DNA of 64,000 nt from Pseudomonadota bacterium (lineage in GTDB: Bacteria; Pseudomonadota; Alphaproteobacteria; Dongiales; Dongiaceae). Shown one piece after another: positions 10,543 to 19,907 of the stretch (position 1 is its first letter; each line of letters opens with the position of its first letter). The position numbers were made by a program, and so were the translations under genes. Below the pieces are notes generated by a model. It did no database searches. It was not told the origin of the DNA and worked only from the letters and a program-made list of their open reading frames with translations. The stretch is taken from assembly GCA_021792365.1 (NCBI GenBank), contig JAJYUT010000004.1:310001-374000 (forward strand). Reading direction: 5' to 3'.

Positions 10543-11749
10543 CGGTTCGCAGCATTCCCTTCAGGATCAGCGGCCCGCAGGCGACGCCCGCGGCCAGCAC
10601 GGCGAAGCCCCCGAGCCACGATCCCGCAGCATGATCGCCGCCGATGTCCAGCGCCAGCCCGAAGACGAGCGGGCCGAGGCTGGCGGCCGCGAAGCCCAGC
10701 AGTGAATGCAGCGCCATGGTGGCGCCGCTCTGCCCCGGCTTAGCCTGGGCGACAGCCCCTGCGGTGAGCGAAGCGGAATCGGCGGTGACGAACAGGGAAT
10801 AGGCGGCGCCGAGCAGGAGCAGGAGCGGGAAGGGCAGGAACGAGCCCGCACCGAAGGCGAGGGCGAGCGCGACGGAAATGAGCATCGCCAGCGTGAGCTG
10901 GCGCCGGCGGCCGATCTTCAGCGCGACCTCGTTGCCGATGATGCTGGACGGCATGCCGAGCAGCAGCAGGATCGCGCCCCACAGCGGGTATGACGTGTCG
11001 CCGGTCGGCGCCAGGCTGCCGGTGGCGCCGAACACCAGATAGGCGACCAGCCAGGCGCGGAAGCCATACAGCTCCCACATATGCGCGGCGTAGGCGAGGG
11101 AATAGGCGAGAGCGTGGCGGTTCCGCGCCGCCTGCCAGAGCGCGCCCCAAGCCGACATCGGCGGATGGTCCGGCATCGGCGGATGCGTCGCCCGTGGCTG
11201 CGATCGCACCGTCGCGGCCACCAGCAGGAAGGCGAGCCCGCTGCCGAGCGCGGCGAACACGAAGGCCGCCGCCGGATCGATCGCCTGGCCGATCGCGCCG
11301 GCTGCAGCGGTCGAGGCACTTGCGCCGAGGCTGAAGCTCGCGGTGTAGAACGCGAGCCAGCGGCTTTGCTTCGGGCCGGTGACGGAATCGGTGAGGATCT
11401 TGAGTCCCGGCATGTAGGTGCCGGCGAGCGCGACGCCCGCCAAGCCGCGGCACAAGGCGGCGGACCACAGATCGCGCGCCATGAAGGCGAGGCCGAGGCT
11501 GGCCGCGAGACCGAGCGCCGTGGCGGCGAGATAGATCATGCGCGGATCGCGCCGGTCGGTCCAGGTGACGAGGAAAGGAACGGCCGCGACATAGCCGACA
11601 TTGAACGCGCCCTCGACGAGGCCGATCTCGGCATTGCCGAGGGACCAGGCGTGCCTCAGTTCCGGCAGCAGCGCCGCGACCGCGCTGTAGCCGGCCATGT
11701 TGAGCGTCTCGGCAAGACACAGCAGCAGAGTGAGGCGCCACGCCGGCAT
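10505..11749 (-). CDS. MFS transporter
   Basis: This 414-residue, roughly 12-helix membrane protein shows the major-facilitator layout: a first helix pair with a WTDRRDPRMIYL loop (motif A-like position between helices 2 and 3) and a central loop near residues 190-205. The substrate is not predictable; members of this general type often export drugs or organic anions. Its 3' end overlaps the TfoX-domain gene. The start used gives MPAWRLTLLLCLAETLNMAGYS, directly entering helix 1. Confidence 0.87.
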   Translation of the reverse strand: MPAWRLTLLLCLAETLNMAGYSAVAALLPELRHAWSLGNAEIGLVEGAFNVGYVAAVPFLVTWTDRRDPRMIYLAATALGLAASLGLAFMARDLWSAALCRGLAGVALAGTYMPGLKILTDSVTGPKQSRWLAFYTASFSLGASASTAAAGAIGQAIDPAAAFVFAALGSGLAFLLVAATVRSQPRATHPPMPDHPPMSAWGALWQAARNRHALAYSLAYAAHMWELYGFRAWLVAYLVFGATGSLAPTGDTSYPLWGAILLLLGMPSSIIGNEVALKIGRRRQLTLAMLISVALALAFGAGSFLPFPLLLLLGAAYSLFVTADSASLTAGAVAQAKPGQSGATMALHSLLGFAAASLGPLVFGLALDIGGDHAAGSWLGGFAVLAAGVACGPLILKGMLRTDDPQGRSDHPKA

Positions 11750-11812
11750 CGGTCACCGCGAAGGACTAGTGAATCGGAGCGGGCTCGCACCCGCTCCGAT
11801 TCGGAGCCGGCA

Positions 11813-12025
11813 TTATGTCCGGCTGCGGTCCAGACCGATATCCTGCATCAGCCTGCGGTTCAGTCCGTCCGGCAAGTCGGGTGGCGATTGTCCATTCAGC
11901 CACCGCAGCGACTTGTAGTCGGGATCGTGCCCGGCCAGTTTGCCGAGGGTGGTCAAACGGATCTCGTGGTCGGCGACCTGCGGGTGACCGAACAGCCAGG
12001 ACAGGAGAGTCGAATGGATCGGCAT
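11813..12025 (-). CDS. Small DUF1127-like hypothetical protein
   Basis: This 70-residue protein ends LNRRLMQDIGLDRSRT, which resembles the C-terminal helix of DUF1127 proteins (typically L.DIGLSR), small Arg-rich proteins linked in some alphaproteobacteria to phosphate or RNA metabolism. The N-terminal half is not typical, so the assignment is tentative. The ATG at 12025 has a GGAG six bases upstream; in-frame ATGs at 12037 and 12076 have weaker signals. Confidence 0.5.
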   Translation of the reverse strand: MPIHSTLLSWLFGHPQVADHEIRLTTLGKLAGHDPDYKSLRWLNGQSPPDLPDGLNRRLMQDIGLDRSRT

Positions 12026-12488
12026 GATGTGCTCCATCTGCTTGAGATTGCATTGCGTGCGTGATGACCAGACCACGCTGCCGCGATGCCGGCGATGAAC
12101 GGGACCACACCTTGAAGAGAACCGAGTCCCGCGGCGCTCCGGAAATGGCGGAGCGCCGTGGAGTCAATGAGGCCGCGAAATGCGGCGACTCAAAATCGCG
12201 ACCGCCAGAGCGGCCGTCAGTTCAAATCAGCTTTGTTTGAAAGCAGAAAGGTGCGGAGCCGGGATCGACCGAAATCGACGGCAGCTACCGGGCGCTAAGC
12301 CCAATGATAGTTTGATACATCATGCGCACCCTCCTCGCGTGAGAAGTATGTGCTTTGTAGCCGATGGATGCGCGAGTGGTCAATTGCCGCGCGCACGAGG
12401 CGCAGGAAATGCGCGCATGCTGTGGCGAGGATGCATCAACGCAGCGGCTCGCTACAAGTATTGCTGCGATACAATCACGCTGAGAGCG
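12026..12488. other. Non-coding stretch of about 460 bp
   Basis: No open frame here has coding character on either strand. It presumably holds the promoter of the DUF1127-like gene and the 3' region of the NTF2-like gene. The central part (about 12200-12480) is noticeably less GC-rich than its surroundings. I see no RNA gene or repeat in it. Confidence 0.5.
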
Positions 12489-12872
12489 TCAGCTTCGTTG
12501 TCTTGGTGGCTCCGATGCGATCGTGTAGCGGTCGATTGCCCACAGCCATGTTCCATCGCCTTGCCGCCGTGCGACTTCCGCGGTCACGCTGCCGTCCGGC
12601 AGGCGTGTCGAGGTGAGGGCCAAGTCGCCGCATACCAATGCCGGCTGCTGCTCGCCCATCGCGAACTTTCGTCCGCTCGCGACGACCTCGACGAAGTAGC
12701 GGCGGATCTCCTCATGGCCGCGCAGCAGGCGGCCCTCGCCGATATCGACCACGGCCTGCGGCTCGAACAGCGCCACCATGCCCTCGACGTCCCCGGCGTG
12801 CTGCCGGGCTATGAGCAGCCGTTCCAGATCCTGCGGATCGCGGGCCGGCTGCCGGTCGGTTTGCCCGGTCAT
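12489..12872 (-). CDS. Nuclear transport factor 2-like (SnoaL-type) protein
   Basis: This 127-residue protein has the cone-shaped NTF2/SnoaL fold pattern: an N-terminal helix pair (LERLLIARQHAGDVEGMVALFEP), VVDIGEGRLLRGHEEIRRYF, then strands ending in WLWAIDRYTIA. Similar stand-alone proteins are annotated as DUF4440 or YybH-like, with no fixed function. The ATG at 12872 follows GAGGAG at good spacing; a longer frame from 12911 would add 13 residues without a signal. It is downstream of sspB in the same direction. Confidence 0.78.
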   Translation of the reverse strand: MTGQTDRQPARDPQDLERLLIARQHAGDVEGMVALFEPQAVVDIGEGRLLRGHEEIRRYFVEVVASGRKFAMGEQQPALVCGDLALTSTRLPDGSVTAEVARRQGDGTWLWAIDRYTIASEPPRQRS

Positions 12873-12935
12873 GACATCTCCTCGCGGCTGATCGCGCTCC
12901 GCCGGGCACAAGGGCGGAGCCGAAGGTTCGGATTG

Positions 12936-13445
12936 CTACTTCTTGCGGAAGGCGTCGAGGGCGACGACCTGCCCGCCGGCCTTGGCGCTGGCGGCCTTGT
13001 CCTCGATAAGGCGCGGCAGATCGTTGAGGTCCTTCGGCGTGACCGGCTTGCCGGCGGCGGTCTCCGCCTCGGCTGCCTCGCCTTCGTGGGTGGTGGTTTC
13101 GAACTGTAGGCCAAACTTCACCGACGGGTCGGCAAAGCTGACGATGGCGCGATAGGGGACGCCCAGCCGCTCATGCTTGCCGCCGAAGCTCAGGGTGACG
13201 GCGAAACCATCCTCCCCGACCTCGAGGCCCCAGAACTGATGCTGGAGCACGATGGTCATTTCCTTGGGATACTGCGACTTCAGGGCCGGCGCCATCTGCA
13301 CGCCGGACTCGCCGGTGCGGAAGGTGAGGTAAAAGTGGTGGTCGCCCGGCAGGCCGGTCGTCGCCACCTCGGTCAAGGCGCGCCGCACGACGCCACGCAG
13401 GGCATCCTCCACCATCCGGTCATATCGCAACCAGTCCTTGCTCAT
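12936..13445 (-). CDS. sspB: SspB family ClpXP adaptor
   Basis: This 169-residue protein matches the alphaproteobacterial SspB family. A compact N-terminal domain (residues 1-125, with HHFYLTFRTGESGVQMAP, MTIVLQHQFWGLEV and VTLSFGGKHERLGVPYRAIVSFADP) binds ssrA-tagged proteins, a flexible acidic linker follows, and the short C-terminal tail (VVALDAFRKK) corresponds to the ClpX-docking peptide. It delivers tmRNA-tagged substrates to ClpXP. It lies immediately downstream of the tmRNA gene on the same strand, pairing the tag with its adaptor. The start at MSKDWLRYD begins family similarity. Confidence 0.93.
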   Translation of the reverse strand: MSKDWLRYDRMVEDALRGVVRRALTEVATTGLPGDHHFYLTFRTGESGVQMAPALKSQYPKEMTIVLQHQFWGLEVGEDGFAVTLSFGGKHERLGVPYRAIVSFADPSVKFGLQFETTTHEGEAAEAETAAGKPVTPKDLNDLPRLIEDKAASAKAGGQVVALDAFRKK

Positions 13446-13524
13446 CAGCCCGGCATTCTCCCCAGCCCGTCGCTTCGACGGGCACGCCAGCAATCCCTGA
13501 AGTTCTACTCCAGCTCTTGAATTC

Positions 13525-13830
13525 AGTGGGGGGCTTTCTGTTGCCCGGCGCCCCCCGGACCGCGCTTACCTATTAGGCAGCGAGAGCCAAACGGCTATTG
13601 TCGTTGGCACTTCTAGGTTGGCCCGATAACGGTGGATACCATGCCGGGCGAAAACCTTACCTTTACCACGCGCGTCGATCCTGTTTCGCCCCCATGAGCC
13701 GCCGGCCAAGGCCGGTCGGAATTTGGTGGAGGCGCCGGGTACCGCCCCCGGGTCCGCAACGCTTATGCCATAAGGCGTTTATCGCCATAGTCGGTTTCCC
13801 GACAGGTCAAATATAGGGACTCTGCCGGGG
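13525..13830 (-). ncRNA. ssrA: tmRNA, two-piece (circularly permuted) alphaproteobacterial type
   Basis: Read on the minus strand, the acceptor piece comes first (hairpins GTCGG-GAAA-CCGAC and GGCG-ATAAA-CGCC, a T-arm CCGGG/CCCGG, then CGCCTCCACCA ending at 13724). A spacer of about 30 nt with a CCGGCC-TT-GGCCGG hairpin follows, then the coding piece from GGGGGCGAAACAGGATCGAC (5' end about 13693). GGGGGCG pairs with CGCCTCC, leaving a G3-U pair, the alanine identity element. The tag frame at 13608-13573 encodes ANDNSRLALAA and ends TAA. This order (3' half before 5' half) is the permuted form known from alphaproteobacteria. The outer ends are approximate; a GGGGGGC/GCCCCCC hairpin at 13528-13556 closes the coding piece. 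tmRNA rescues stalled ribosomes. Confidence 0.95.
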
Positions 13831-13944
13831 AATCGAAAGGGTTAACAGCGCGGCAAGGATACACCCCGGGATATGCGTTGTGCGGCCCGCGGATCAGGGG
13901 CATAAGGCGCCTGACCGCAACCTGCGAATCAAGCACCGATTCCC

Positions 13945-14877
13945 ATGCCCTTGACCAAAGACCAGCAAGCCGAGATCGACCGCCAGCGTGCCGAAACCGC
14001 CGCCACCCGACGCGCCGTTTCGCCGGGCCTTGAGGAGGTGCTCTACCAGGCGTTCCCGGTGCTGGATCACGGCCTCATCCGGGTCATCGACTATATGGGC
14101 GACGACGCGGCGGTGGTGCAGGCGGCGCGGGTCTCCTATGGCCGCGGCACCAAGAAAGTGAGCGAGGATCGCGGCCTCATCCACTATTTGATGCGGCACC
14201 GGCACTCGACCCCGTTCGAGATGTGCGAGATCAAGTTTCACGTGAAGCTGCCGATCTTCGTGGCCCGGCAATGGATCCGCCACCGCATGGCGAACGTGAA
14301 CGAGTATTCCGCGCGCTACTCGATCCTGGATCGCGAGTTCTATATCCCGGCGGAGGAGAACCTGGCGGCCCAGTCGGCCAGCAACCGGCAGGGCCGCGGC
14401 GACGTGCTGGAGGCCAGGGAGGCCGCGCAGGTGCTTGACCTGCTGCGCACCGACGCGACCCACGCCTATGACCACTACCTCACCATGCTCAACGAGAGCG
14501 AGGACGGGCAGAAGGTCGATGAATCCCGCGAGGGCTTGGCGCGTGAGCTCGCACGCATGAATCTCGGGCTCAACTTCTATACCCAATGGTACTGGAAGAT
14601 TGACCTGCACAACCTCATGCACTTCCTCAGCCTGCGCGCCGATGCCCATGCGCAATACGAGATCCGCGTCTACGCGGACGTGATGGTGGATCTGCTGAAG
14701 CGCTGGGTGCCTCTGACCGCCGAGGCGTTCATCGAGCACCGGCTGCAGGGCGTCACTTTGTCCAAGTCCGCCTGGGCCACGATCAGGCGTATGCTGAAGG
14801 GTGAAACCGTCACCCAGGAAGCGAGCGGCCTCGGCAAGCGCGAGTGGAACGAGCTGCAGGCGCTCCTGAAGGAGTAA
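13945..14877 (+). CDS. thyX: FAD-dependent thymidylate synthase
   Basis: This 310-residue ThyX makes dTMP from dUMP using methylenetetrahydrofolate and FAD/NADPH. The defining motif RHR-x7-S is present as [13 protein letters not shown] (R112, S122), along with an upstream [11 protein letters not shown] block and downstream [25 protein letters not shown]. Length is normal for the alphaproteobacterial form. A DCC-family gene follows two bases after the stop codon, so they are probably cotranscribed. It is divergent from ssrA, with about 110 bp between them. Confidence 0.97.
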   Translation: MPLTKDQQAEIDRQRAETAATRRAVSPGLEEVLYQAFPVLDHGLIRVIDYMGDDAAVVQAARVSYGRGTKKVSEDRGLIHYLMRHRHSTPFEMCEIKFHVKLPIFVARQWIRHRMANVNEYSARYSILDREFYIPAEENLAAQSASNRQGRGDVLEAREAAQVLDLLRTDATHAYDHYLTMLNESEDGQKVDESREGLARELARMNLGLNFYTQWYWKIDLHNLMHFLSLRADAHAQYEIRVYADVMVDLLKRWVPLTAEAFIEHRLQGVTLSKSAWATIRRMLKGETVTQEASGLGKREWNELQALLKE

Positions 14878-14879
14878 GG

Positions 14880-15266
14880 TTGGCCGGCGCGAAGCCGAAA
14901 CTCTATTACAACTCCGCCTGCCCGGTCTGCCGCACCGGGATCGAGCGGCAGCGCGCCACGATGGACGCGCTATTGCCGGAGGGCAGCGGCGCCATCGCGT
15001 GGTGCGATATCGCCGAGACGCCGGACGCCGCGCGGGAGATCGACCGCAGCGTCGATCAGGTCCGCCACTCCCTGCACATGGTCGATGAGTCTGGCCGACT
15101 GCTGGTCGGCGCCGATGTCGCTATCGCGGTATGGAAGATGACGCCCGGCCGGCGCTGGCTCGGCTGGCTGGCCGGCCTGCCCGGCATCCGTCCCCTCGCG
15201 CGCTGGGGCTACGACCGCTTCGCCGACCGCCTGTTCGCCTGGAACAAGCTGCACGGGCGCTGGTAA
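14880..15266 (+). CDS. DCC family thiol-disulfide oxidoreductase-like protein (DUF393)
   Basis: This 128-residue protein has the N-terminal signature LYYNSACPVCRTGIE with a CPVC pair (DCC families typically show DGDCPFC), and a later region WKMTPGRRWLGWLAGLPG plus YDRFADRLFAWNK typical of DUF393. The redox role is inferred from the CxxC. I place the start at TTG 14880, which has the strong AAGGAG of the thyX 3' end just upstream; the longer frame would begin inside thyX. Confidence 0.82.
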   Translation: MAGAKPKLYYNSACPVCRTGIERQRATMDALLPEGSGAIAWCDIAETPDAAREIDRSVDQVRHSLHMVDESGRLLVGADVAIAVWKMTPGRRWLGWLAGLPGIRPLARWGYDRFADRLFAWNKLHGRW

Positions 15267-15319
15267 TTCCGTCCGGCACAATATAACAATATAGATACTT
15301 CTTTATTCTGGAGGCGTGG

Positions 15320-16363
15320 ATGCCGCACCTCGGCCGGCTGCTCACCGAATCCGTGATCTATGAACCGGAATATGGCGGGGGTCTGTGCAACCACCTGCCG
15401 ATGGCGCTGATCGCGCTTGACCAGATCGGCGCGAGCCCGAGCCGGCTGGATGATTATCGCCGCACGCATGTGTCCTGGCTGGAGGTGCTGCCGGACGGCG
15501 ACGGCGCGGCGTCGGGCGCATGGCCGTTCCGCAAGGCCAATCACGCGGCCTTCCGCGATCTGCAGGCCGATTTCCGGCAGCGCATCGCGCGCGAGGGGTG
15601 GGAGCAAGTCCTGCGCGCGGTGCTGCCGGATTTGGCGCCCGGCCTGTCGGCGGCGGCCCTCCATGGCCTGATCCGCACCGCGATGGGCCTGGTGGCGCGG
15701 CATGATGGCGAGATCGCGGCCGGCTTGGCCTATTGGGCCGCCCATTGGCAGCGGCTCGGGATCGTGCTCGCCGCGCCACCGGGCAACGTGCCCTCCGCCG
15801 ATGCCACGGCCTTGCTGGAACGGCTGCGCGGCGATGCGCGTTTCGCGTTCGATCCCAAACGGGCGCCGGACCTGATCGACGACGCGCTGCTTGCGGTCGG
15901 CGCATTGGAGGGTTTCGACGAGGTCATCCACTGGCTTGACGCGGGACACTGCGGACTGGCCGATCTGGCACGCGCGGCCGGCATCCTCTATGCGGCGACC
16001 GGCGACTTCACCGCCCTGCACACGGTAACCGGGGCGCAAGCAGCCGGCGTGTTGCTGCCTTTCGCGCCTGAGCCGAAGCGGCTGCTGCCCTGGCTGTGGC
16101 AGGGGCAGGCCGCCGCCTATATCGCGCTCGGCCGTCCGCCGATTCCGGATCCCCAGACCATCGATTCCTGGCGCACCGCCGATATGCCGACTTGGCCTGA
16201 ATTGCTGCAGAAGGCGCTGACGGAAGAGGACGAGCACACGGTCAAGCTGTGCTACGCCGCCTTTGCGCTCGGCCGGTCCACCGGCGATCGCCTGTTCCGC
16301 TGGCTCGCCGCGCGCGAGCTTGGCACGCTTGAGGAGATCGGCCTGCCGGCCTGGCGGGTCTGA
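15320..16363 (+). CDS. Questin oxidase-like family protein
   Basis: This 347-residue protein shows the family opening LTESVIYEPEYGGGLCNHLPMALIALDQIGA and a later FDEVIHWLDAGHC, FTALHTVTGAQA and KLCYAAFALG, the helical blocks of questin oxidase-like proteins (DUF4243). The fungal founder catalyses a Baeyer-Villiger ring opening of an anthraquinone. The bacterial relatives have no known substrate, so function is open. The spacer before it (about 53 bp) is AT-rich (ATATAACAATATAGATACTT), a possible promoter. It is convergent with the Mrp gene. Confidence 0.75.
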   Translation: MPHLGRLLTESVIYEPEYGGGLCNHLPMALIALDQIGASPSRLDDYRRTHVSWLEVLPDGDGAASGAWPFRKANHAAFRDLQADFRQRIAREGWEQVLRAVLPDLAPGLSAAALHGLIRTAMGLVARHDGEIAAGLAYWAAHWQRLGIVLAAPPGNVPSADATALLERLRGDARFAFDPKRAPDLIDDALLAVGALEGFDEVIHWLDAGHCGLADLARAAGILYAATGDFTALHTVTGAQAAGVLLPFAPEPKRLLPWLWQGQAAAYIALGRPPIPDPQTIDSWRTADMPTWPELLQKALTEEDEHTVKLCYAAFALGRSTGDRLFRWLAARELGTLEEIGLPAWRV

Positions 16364-16367
16364 CCCG

Positions 16368-17522
16368 CTACTGGATGACGATGCGCGGGCCCTGGCGGGC
16401 TTGCGCGCCGGAGAGCGTGGTCCAGATCCGCTCGGCGATCCCGCGATAGGCGGCGGCGTGCGGCGATTGCGGCTGGCTGACCACGATCGGGTTGCCGCCA
16501 TCGGAGGTCTCGCGGATCGCGATGTCGAGCGGGATCTCGCCGAGGAAGTCGACGCCGAACCGCTCCGCTTCCCGGCGCGCGCCGCCATGGGCGAAGATGT
16601 CGCTGCGGTGGCCGCAATGCGGGCAGGAGAAGTAGCTCATGTTCTCGATGATGCCGAGCACCGGCACATCGACCTTGCGGAACATGTTGAGGCCCTTCTT
16701 GGCGTCGAGCAGCGCGATGTCCTGCGGGGTCGACACGATGACGGCGCCGGAGAGCGGCACGTTTTGCGACATGGTGAGCTGGGTGTCGCCGGTGCCCGGC
16801 GGCAGGTCGCAGACCAGCACGTCCAGATCGCCCCAGGCGACGTCGCGCAGCAATTGCGTGATCGCGCTCATCACCATCGGGCCACGCCAGATCATCGGCG
16901 TCTCTTCGTCGATCAGGAAGCCCATCGACATCACCTTGATGCCGTGATTCGACATCGGCTCCATCACCTTGCCGTCCTTGCTGGTCGGCCGGCCCTTGAT
17001 GCCCATCATGCGCGGCTGCGAGGGGCCGTACACGTCAGCGTCGAGCAGCCCGACCTTCAGGCCATTGGTGTGCAGCGCCAGAGCGAGGTTCACCGCGGTG
17101 GTCGATTTGCCGACGCCGCCCTTGCCGCTCGCCACCGCGATGATGTGCTTGATGCCGGGCAGGCTGAGCCGGCTACCGCCCGCTTGGCCCTGAGCTTGTC
17201 CATGAGCGTGCCCATGAGCATGGCCGTGCGCTTGCGGGCGCTGCGGGCCGGTGGAGCGCTGCGCCGTCTGCGGAGCGCCGCGATGGGCGGTGAGCACGAT
17301 CGTGGCGCTCAGCGCTCCGGGCAGATCCATGATCGCCTTCTCGGCGGCCTTGCGAACCGGCTCCATCACCGGCGCCTGCGCCGGGTCCACCTCGATGGCA
17401 AACCCGACATGGCCGTCGCGCACCATCAGGCCGCTGACCATTCCGGCGGTCACGATGTCGCCACCCTGGGGCACGCGGATGGCCCGCAGGGCGTCCATGA
17501 TCTGGGATTCGGTCAAGGCCAT
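16368..17522 (-). CDS. apbC: Mrp/NBP35-type iron-sulfur cluster carrier ATPase
   Basis: This 384-residue protein has an N-terminal MIP18-like domain (residues 1-95), a His/Gly/Ala linker ([17 protein letters not shown], about residues 108-124) and a C-terminal deviant Walker P-loop domain ([20 protein letters not shown]) with the family cluster-binding pair CPHC (FSCPHCGH). Proteins of this type bind and transfer Fe-S clusters in the cytosol. The histidine-rich linker is longer than usual. The ATG at 17522 begins [13 protein letters not shown], where family similarity starts. It is divergent from hflK. Confidence 0.93.
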   Translation of the reverse strand: MALTESQIMDALRAIRVPQGGDIVTAGMVSGLMVRDGHVGFAIEVDPAQAPVMEPVRKAAEKAIMDLPGALSATIVLTAHRGAPQTAQRSTGPQRPQAHGHAHGHAHGQAQGQAGGSRLSLPGIKHIIAVASGKGGVGKSTTAVNLALALHTNGLKVGLLDADVYGPSQPRMMGIKGRPTSKDGKVMEPMSNHGIKVMSMGFLIDEETPMIWRGPMVMSAITQLLRDVAWGDLDVLVCDLPPGTGDTQLTMSQNVPLSGAVIVSTPQDIALLDAKKGLNMFRKVDVPVLGIIENMSYFSCPHCGHRSDIFAHGGARREAERFGVDFLGEIPLDIAIRETSDGGNPIVVSQPQSPHAAAYRGIAERIWTTLSGAQARQGPRIVIQ

Positions 17523-17740
17523 GCTTGAAACACCTTTGGCGGCGGACGATATGCCATCTGTCCGGCCGCCCACGAGGGCAACCAGGCGGCTTACCCACAT
17601 TGCGCGACCGGCGCGCCCCTGTCATATAAGGCCGCGGGTCGGCGATGCAATTCATATCGCGGCCGGTCCGGAGGCTTCGGCGGAAGCTTGGGATTCCGCC
17701 GTAACAAGCATAAAGTTTCCGAGAACTAGCTGGAGTGATC

Positions 17741-18961
17741 ATGTCTTGGAATAATCAGGGCGGCCCGTGGGGCGGCGGTGGTGGTCAGGGGGGCGGGGGA
17801 AGCCCGTGGTCGCGTGGCCCCGGTGGCGGCGGTCAGCCGCCCGATTTCGAGGAGATGCTGCGCCGCGGCCAGGATCGCATGAAAAACCTGGTCCCGGGCG
17901 GCATGGGTCCCGGCAAGGTCGGGGCCCTGATCGCGGGCGTGGCCGTGGTGCTGTGGCTGGCGAGTGGGCTCTACCAGGTTCAGCCGGCGGAGCGCGGCGT
18001 GCCCCTGGTGTTCGGCCAGTTCAAGGGCGAATTGACCGATCCCGGCTTGCACTGGAATTGGCCGGCCCCGATCGGCAGCGTGCTGACCCCGAACGTCTCC
18101 GCGCAGAACACGGTGGAGATCGGTTTCCGCACCGGCGCCTCCAGCAGCAGTAACTTCGACGACGAGAGCCTCATCCTCACGGGCGATGAGAACATCATCC
18201 AGGTTGAGGCGGTGGTGCAGTGGTTCATCGACGATGTGCAGAAATACCTGTTCGAGATTCGCGACCCGAACGAGGCGCAAAGCCCGGACGCCCTCAAGCA
18301 TGATACGGTGAAGAACGCCGCCGAGGCCGCGATCCGCGAGATCATCGGCGCTTCGCCGTTCGAGCTGGTCATCACCGGCGAGGGGCGCGAGCAGGTGGGC
18401 AAGCAGGCCCAGGCCCTCGCGCAGAGCATCCTGGATGCCTACAATGCCGGCATCCAGATCGAGCGCCTGTCGCTGCAGCGCTCCTACGCGCCGCAGGAAG
18501 TCGCCGATGCCTTCCGCGACGTGGTGCGCGCCGGCCAGGATGCCCAGACGGCGGTGAACCAGGCGACAGCCTACAAGAACCAGGTGACGCAGGAGGCTCT
18601 CGGGCAGGCGAGCCAGATCAAGAGCCAGGCCGAGGGCTACCGCGCCGAGAAGATCGCGATCTCGGCCGGTGACACGCAGCGTTTCATTCAGGTCTACGAG
18701 CAGTACAAGCAGAACCCCGCGGTCACCTCCAGGCGCCTCTATCTCGAGACGCTGGAGCAGATCATGGGGAACATGACCAAGGTCCTCATCGACACGGAGC
18801 AGGGCGGCGCTGTGCCCTACCTGCCGCTCGACCAGCTCATGCGCCAGCAGCCGCAGCCCACATCCTCTCAGCCGCCCGCCGGCACGACACCTCTGCCTTC
18901 TACGGGCACGGGCACGGGCACGACCGCCACGGGCGCCGCGACGACAGGGAGCACCAATTGA
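17741..18961 (+). CDS. hflK: HflK, membrane protease modulator
   Basis: This 406-residue protein has a Gly/Pro-rich N-terminus (SWNNQGGPWGGGG), one transmembrane segment (about residues 62-82, VGALIAGVAVVLWLASGLYQ), an SPFH/band-7 domain, and a low-complexity S/T/P/G C-terminus. HflK pairs with HflC to form a large membrane cage around FtsH. The ATG at 17741 has GGAG five bases upstream. Its TGA overlaps the ATG of hflC by one base (TGATG), the classic coupled arrangement. Confidence 0.97.
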   Translation: MSWNNQGGPWGGGGGQGGGGSPWSRGPGGGGQPPDFEEMLRRGQDRMKNLVPGGMGPGKVGALIAGVAVVLWLASGLYQVQPAERGVPLVFGQFKGELTDPGLHWNWPAPIGSVLTPNVSAQNTVEIGFRTGASSSSNFDDESLILTGDENIIQVEAVVQWFIDDVQKYLFEIRDPNEAQSPDALKHDTVKNAAEAAIREIIGASPFELVITGEGREQVGKQAQALAQSILDAYNAGIQIERLSLQRSYAPQEVADAFRDVVRAGQDAQTAVNQATAYKNQVTQEALGQASQIKSQAEGYRAEKIAISAGDTQRFIQVYEQYKQNPAVTSRRLYLETLEQIMGNMTKVLIDTEQGGAVPYLPLDQLMRQQPQPTSSQPPAGTTPLPSTGTGTGTTATGAATTGSTN

Positions 18962-19848
18962 TGAACCGACGTCTGACCGCTGCGATCATCGCCGTTGTGA
19001 TCGTCCTGGTCGTGGCCTATTCCGCGACCTTCTTCGTGCACCAGTCGCAGAATGCGGTGGTCGTCCGCTTCGGCAAGCTGGTCGACGTGGTCGAGAACGA
19101 TGCCGGCCTGCACTGGCGCGTACCGTTCGTGGACCAGGTCACCTATATCGACCGGCGCGTCATCAATATCGACGCGCCCTCGTTCGAGCTGCTGACCCGC
19201 GACCAGAAGTTCCTGGTGGTATCGGCCTATGTCCGCTACCAGATCGAGGATCCCAGCAAGTTCTATCGCGTGGCGCGGGTCGAGCAGACGGCCGAGCGCC
19301 GGCTGGTGATCGCCCTCAACGAGACGCTGCGCGACCAGATCGGCGCGGCGCCGTTGCGCGACATCCTCTCCGAGCGGCGCGCCGACCTGATGGCCGACGT
19401 GACGGCGCGGCTCAAGCCGGCGGGCGACGTGTTCGGGATCAAGGTCGTCGACGTGCGGTTCAAGCGCATGGATTTCCCGCAGCAGAACAGCGAGGCGGTC
19501 TACAACCGCATGCGCACGCAACGCGCCCAGGAGGCGACGCGCATCCGCGCCGAAGGCGCGGCCAGGGCGCAGGAGATCAGGGCCCAGGCCGACCGCGACC
19601 GCACGGTCCTGCTGGCCGAGACGCAGAAGCAGGCCCAGATCATGCGCGGCGAGGGCGATGCCGAGGCGACCCGGATCTACAACGAGGCGTTCTCGCAAGA
19701 TCCGGAATTCTTCGACCTCTACCGCTCCCTGCAGGCTATGCGCACCGGCCTCACCGGCAACAACACGACCTTCGTAGGCTCGCCCAAGGGCGATTTCTTC
19801 CGGTTCTTCGAGGAGACCGGAGGCAACGGCCAGCTTCCGCAACAATAG
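18961..19848 (+). CDS. hflC: HflC, membrane protease modulator
   Basis: This 295-residue SPFH protein has an N-terminal transmembrane helix (residues 5-24, LTAAIIAVVIVLVVAYSATF) followed by the band-7 domain with FRKLV-like FGKLVDVVENDAGLHWRVPF and the helical RMRTQRAQEATRIRAEGAARAQEIRAQADR coil. It forms the HflKC complex that modulates FtsH. It is translationally coupled to hflK and followed 59 bp later by the DegP-type protease gene, the common alphaproteobacterial order. Confidence 0.97.
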   Translation: MNRRLTAAIIAVVIVLVVAYSATFFVHQSQNAVVVRFGKLVDVVENDAGLHWRVPFVDQVTYIDRRVINIDAPSFELLTRDQKFLVVSAYVRYQIEDPSKFYRVARVEQTAERRLVIALNETLRDQIGAAPLRDILSERRADLMADVTARLKPAGDVFGIKVVDVRFKRMDFPQQNSEAVYNRMRTQRAQEATRIRAEGAARAQEIRAQADRDRTVLLAETQKQAQIMRGEGDAEATRIYNEAFSQDPEFFDLYRSLQAMRTGLTGNNTTFVGSPKGDFFRFFEETGGNGQLPQQ

Positions 19849-19907
19849 CTCTCATGACGGGTTTGTGATCGGAAAGAGCGGTCGATTGGCCTCTTTTGAG
19901 GATTATG

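Noticed and set aside
11081-12064. A 327-codon plus-strand frame opposite the MFS transporter
   Set aside because: Gly/Arg/Glu-rich with no domain; the minus strand encodes an evident 12-helix transporter.
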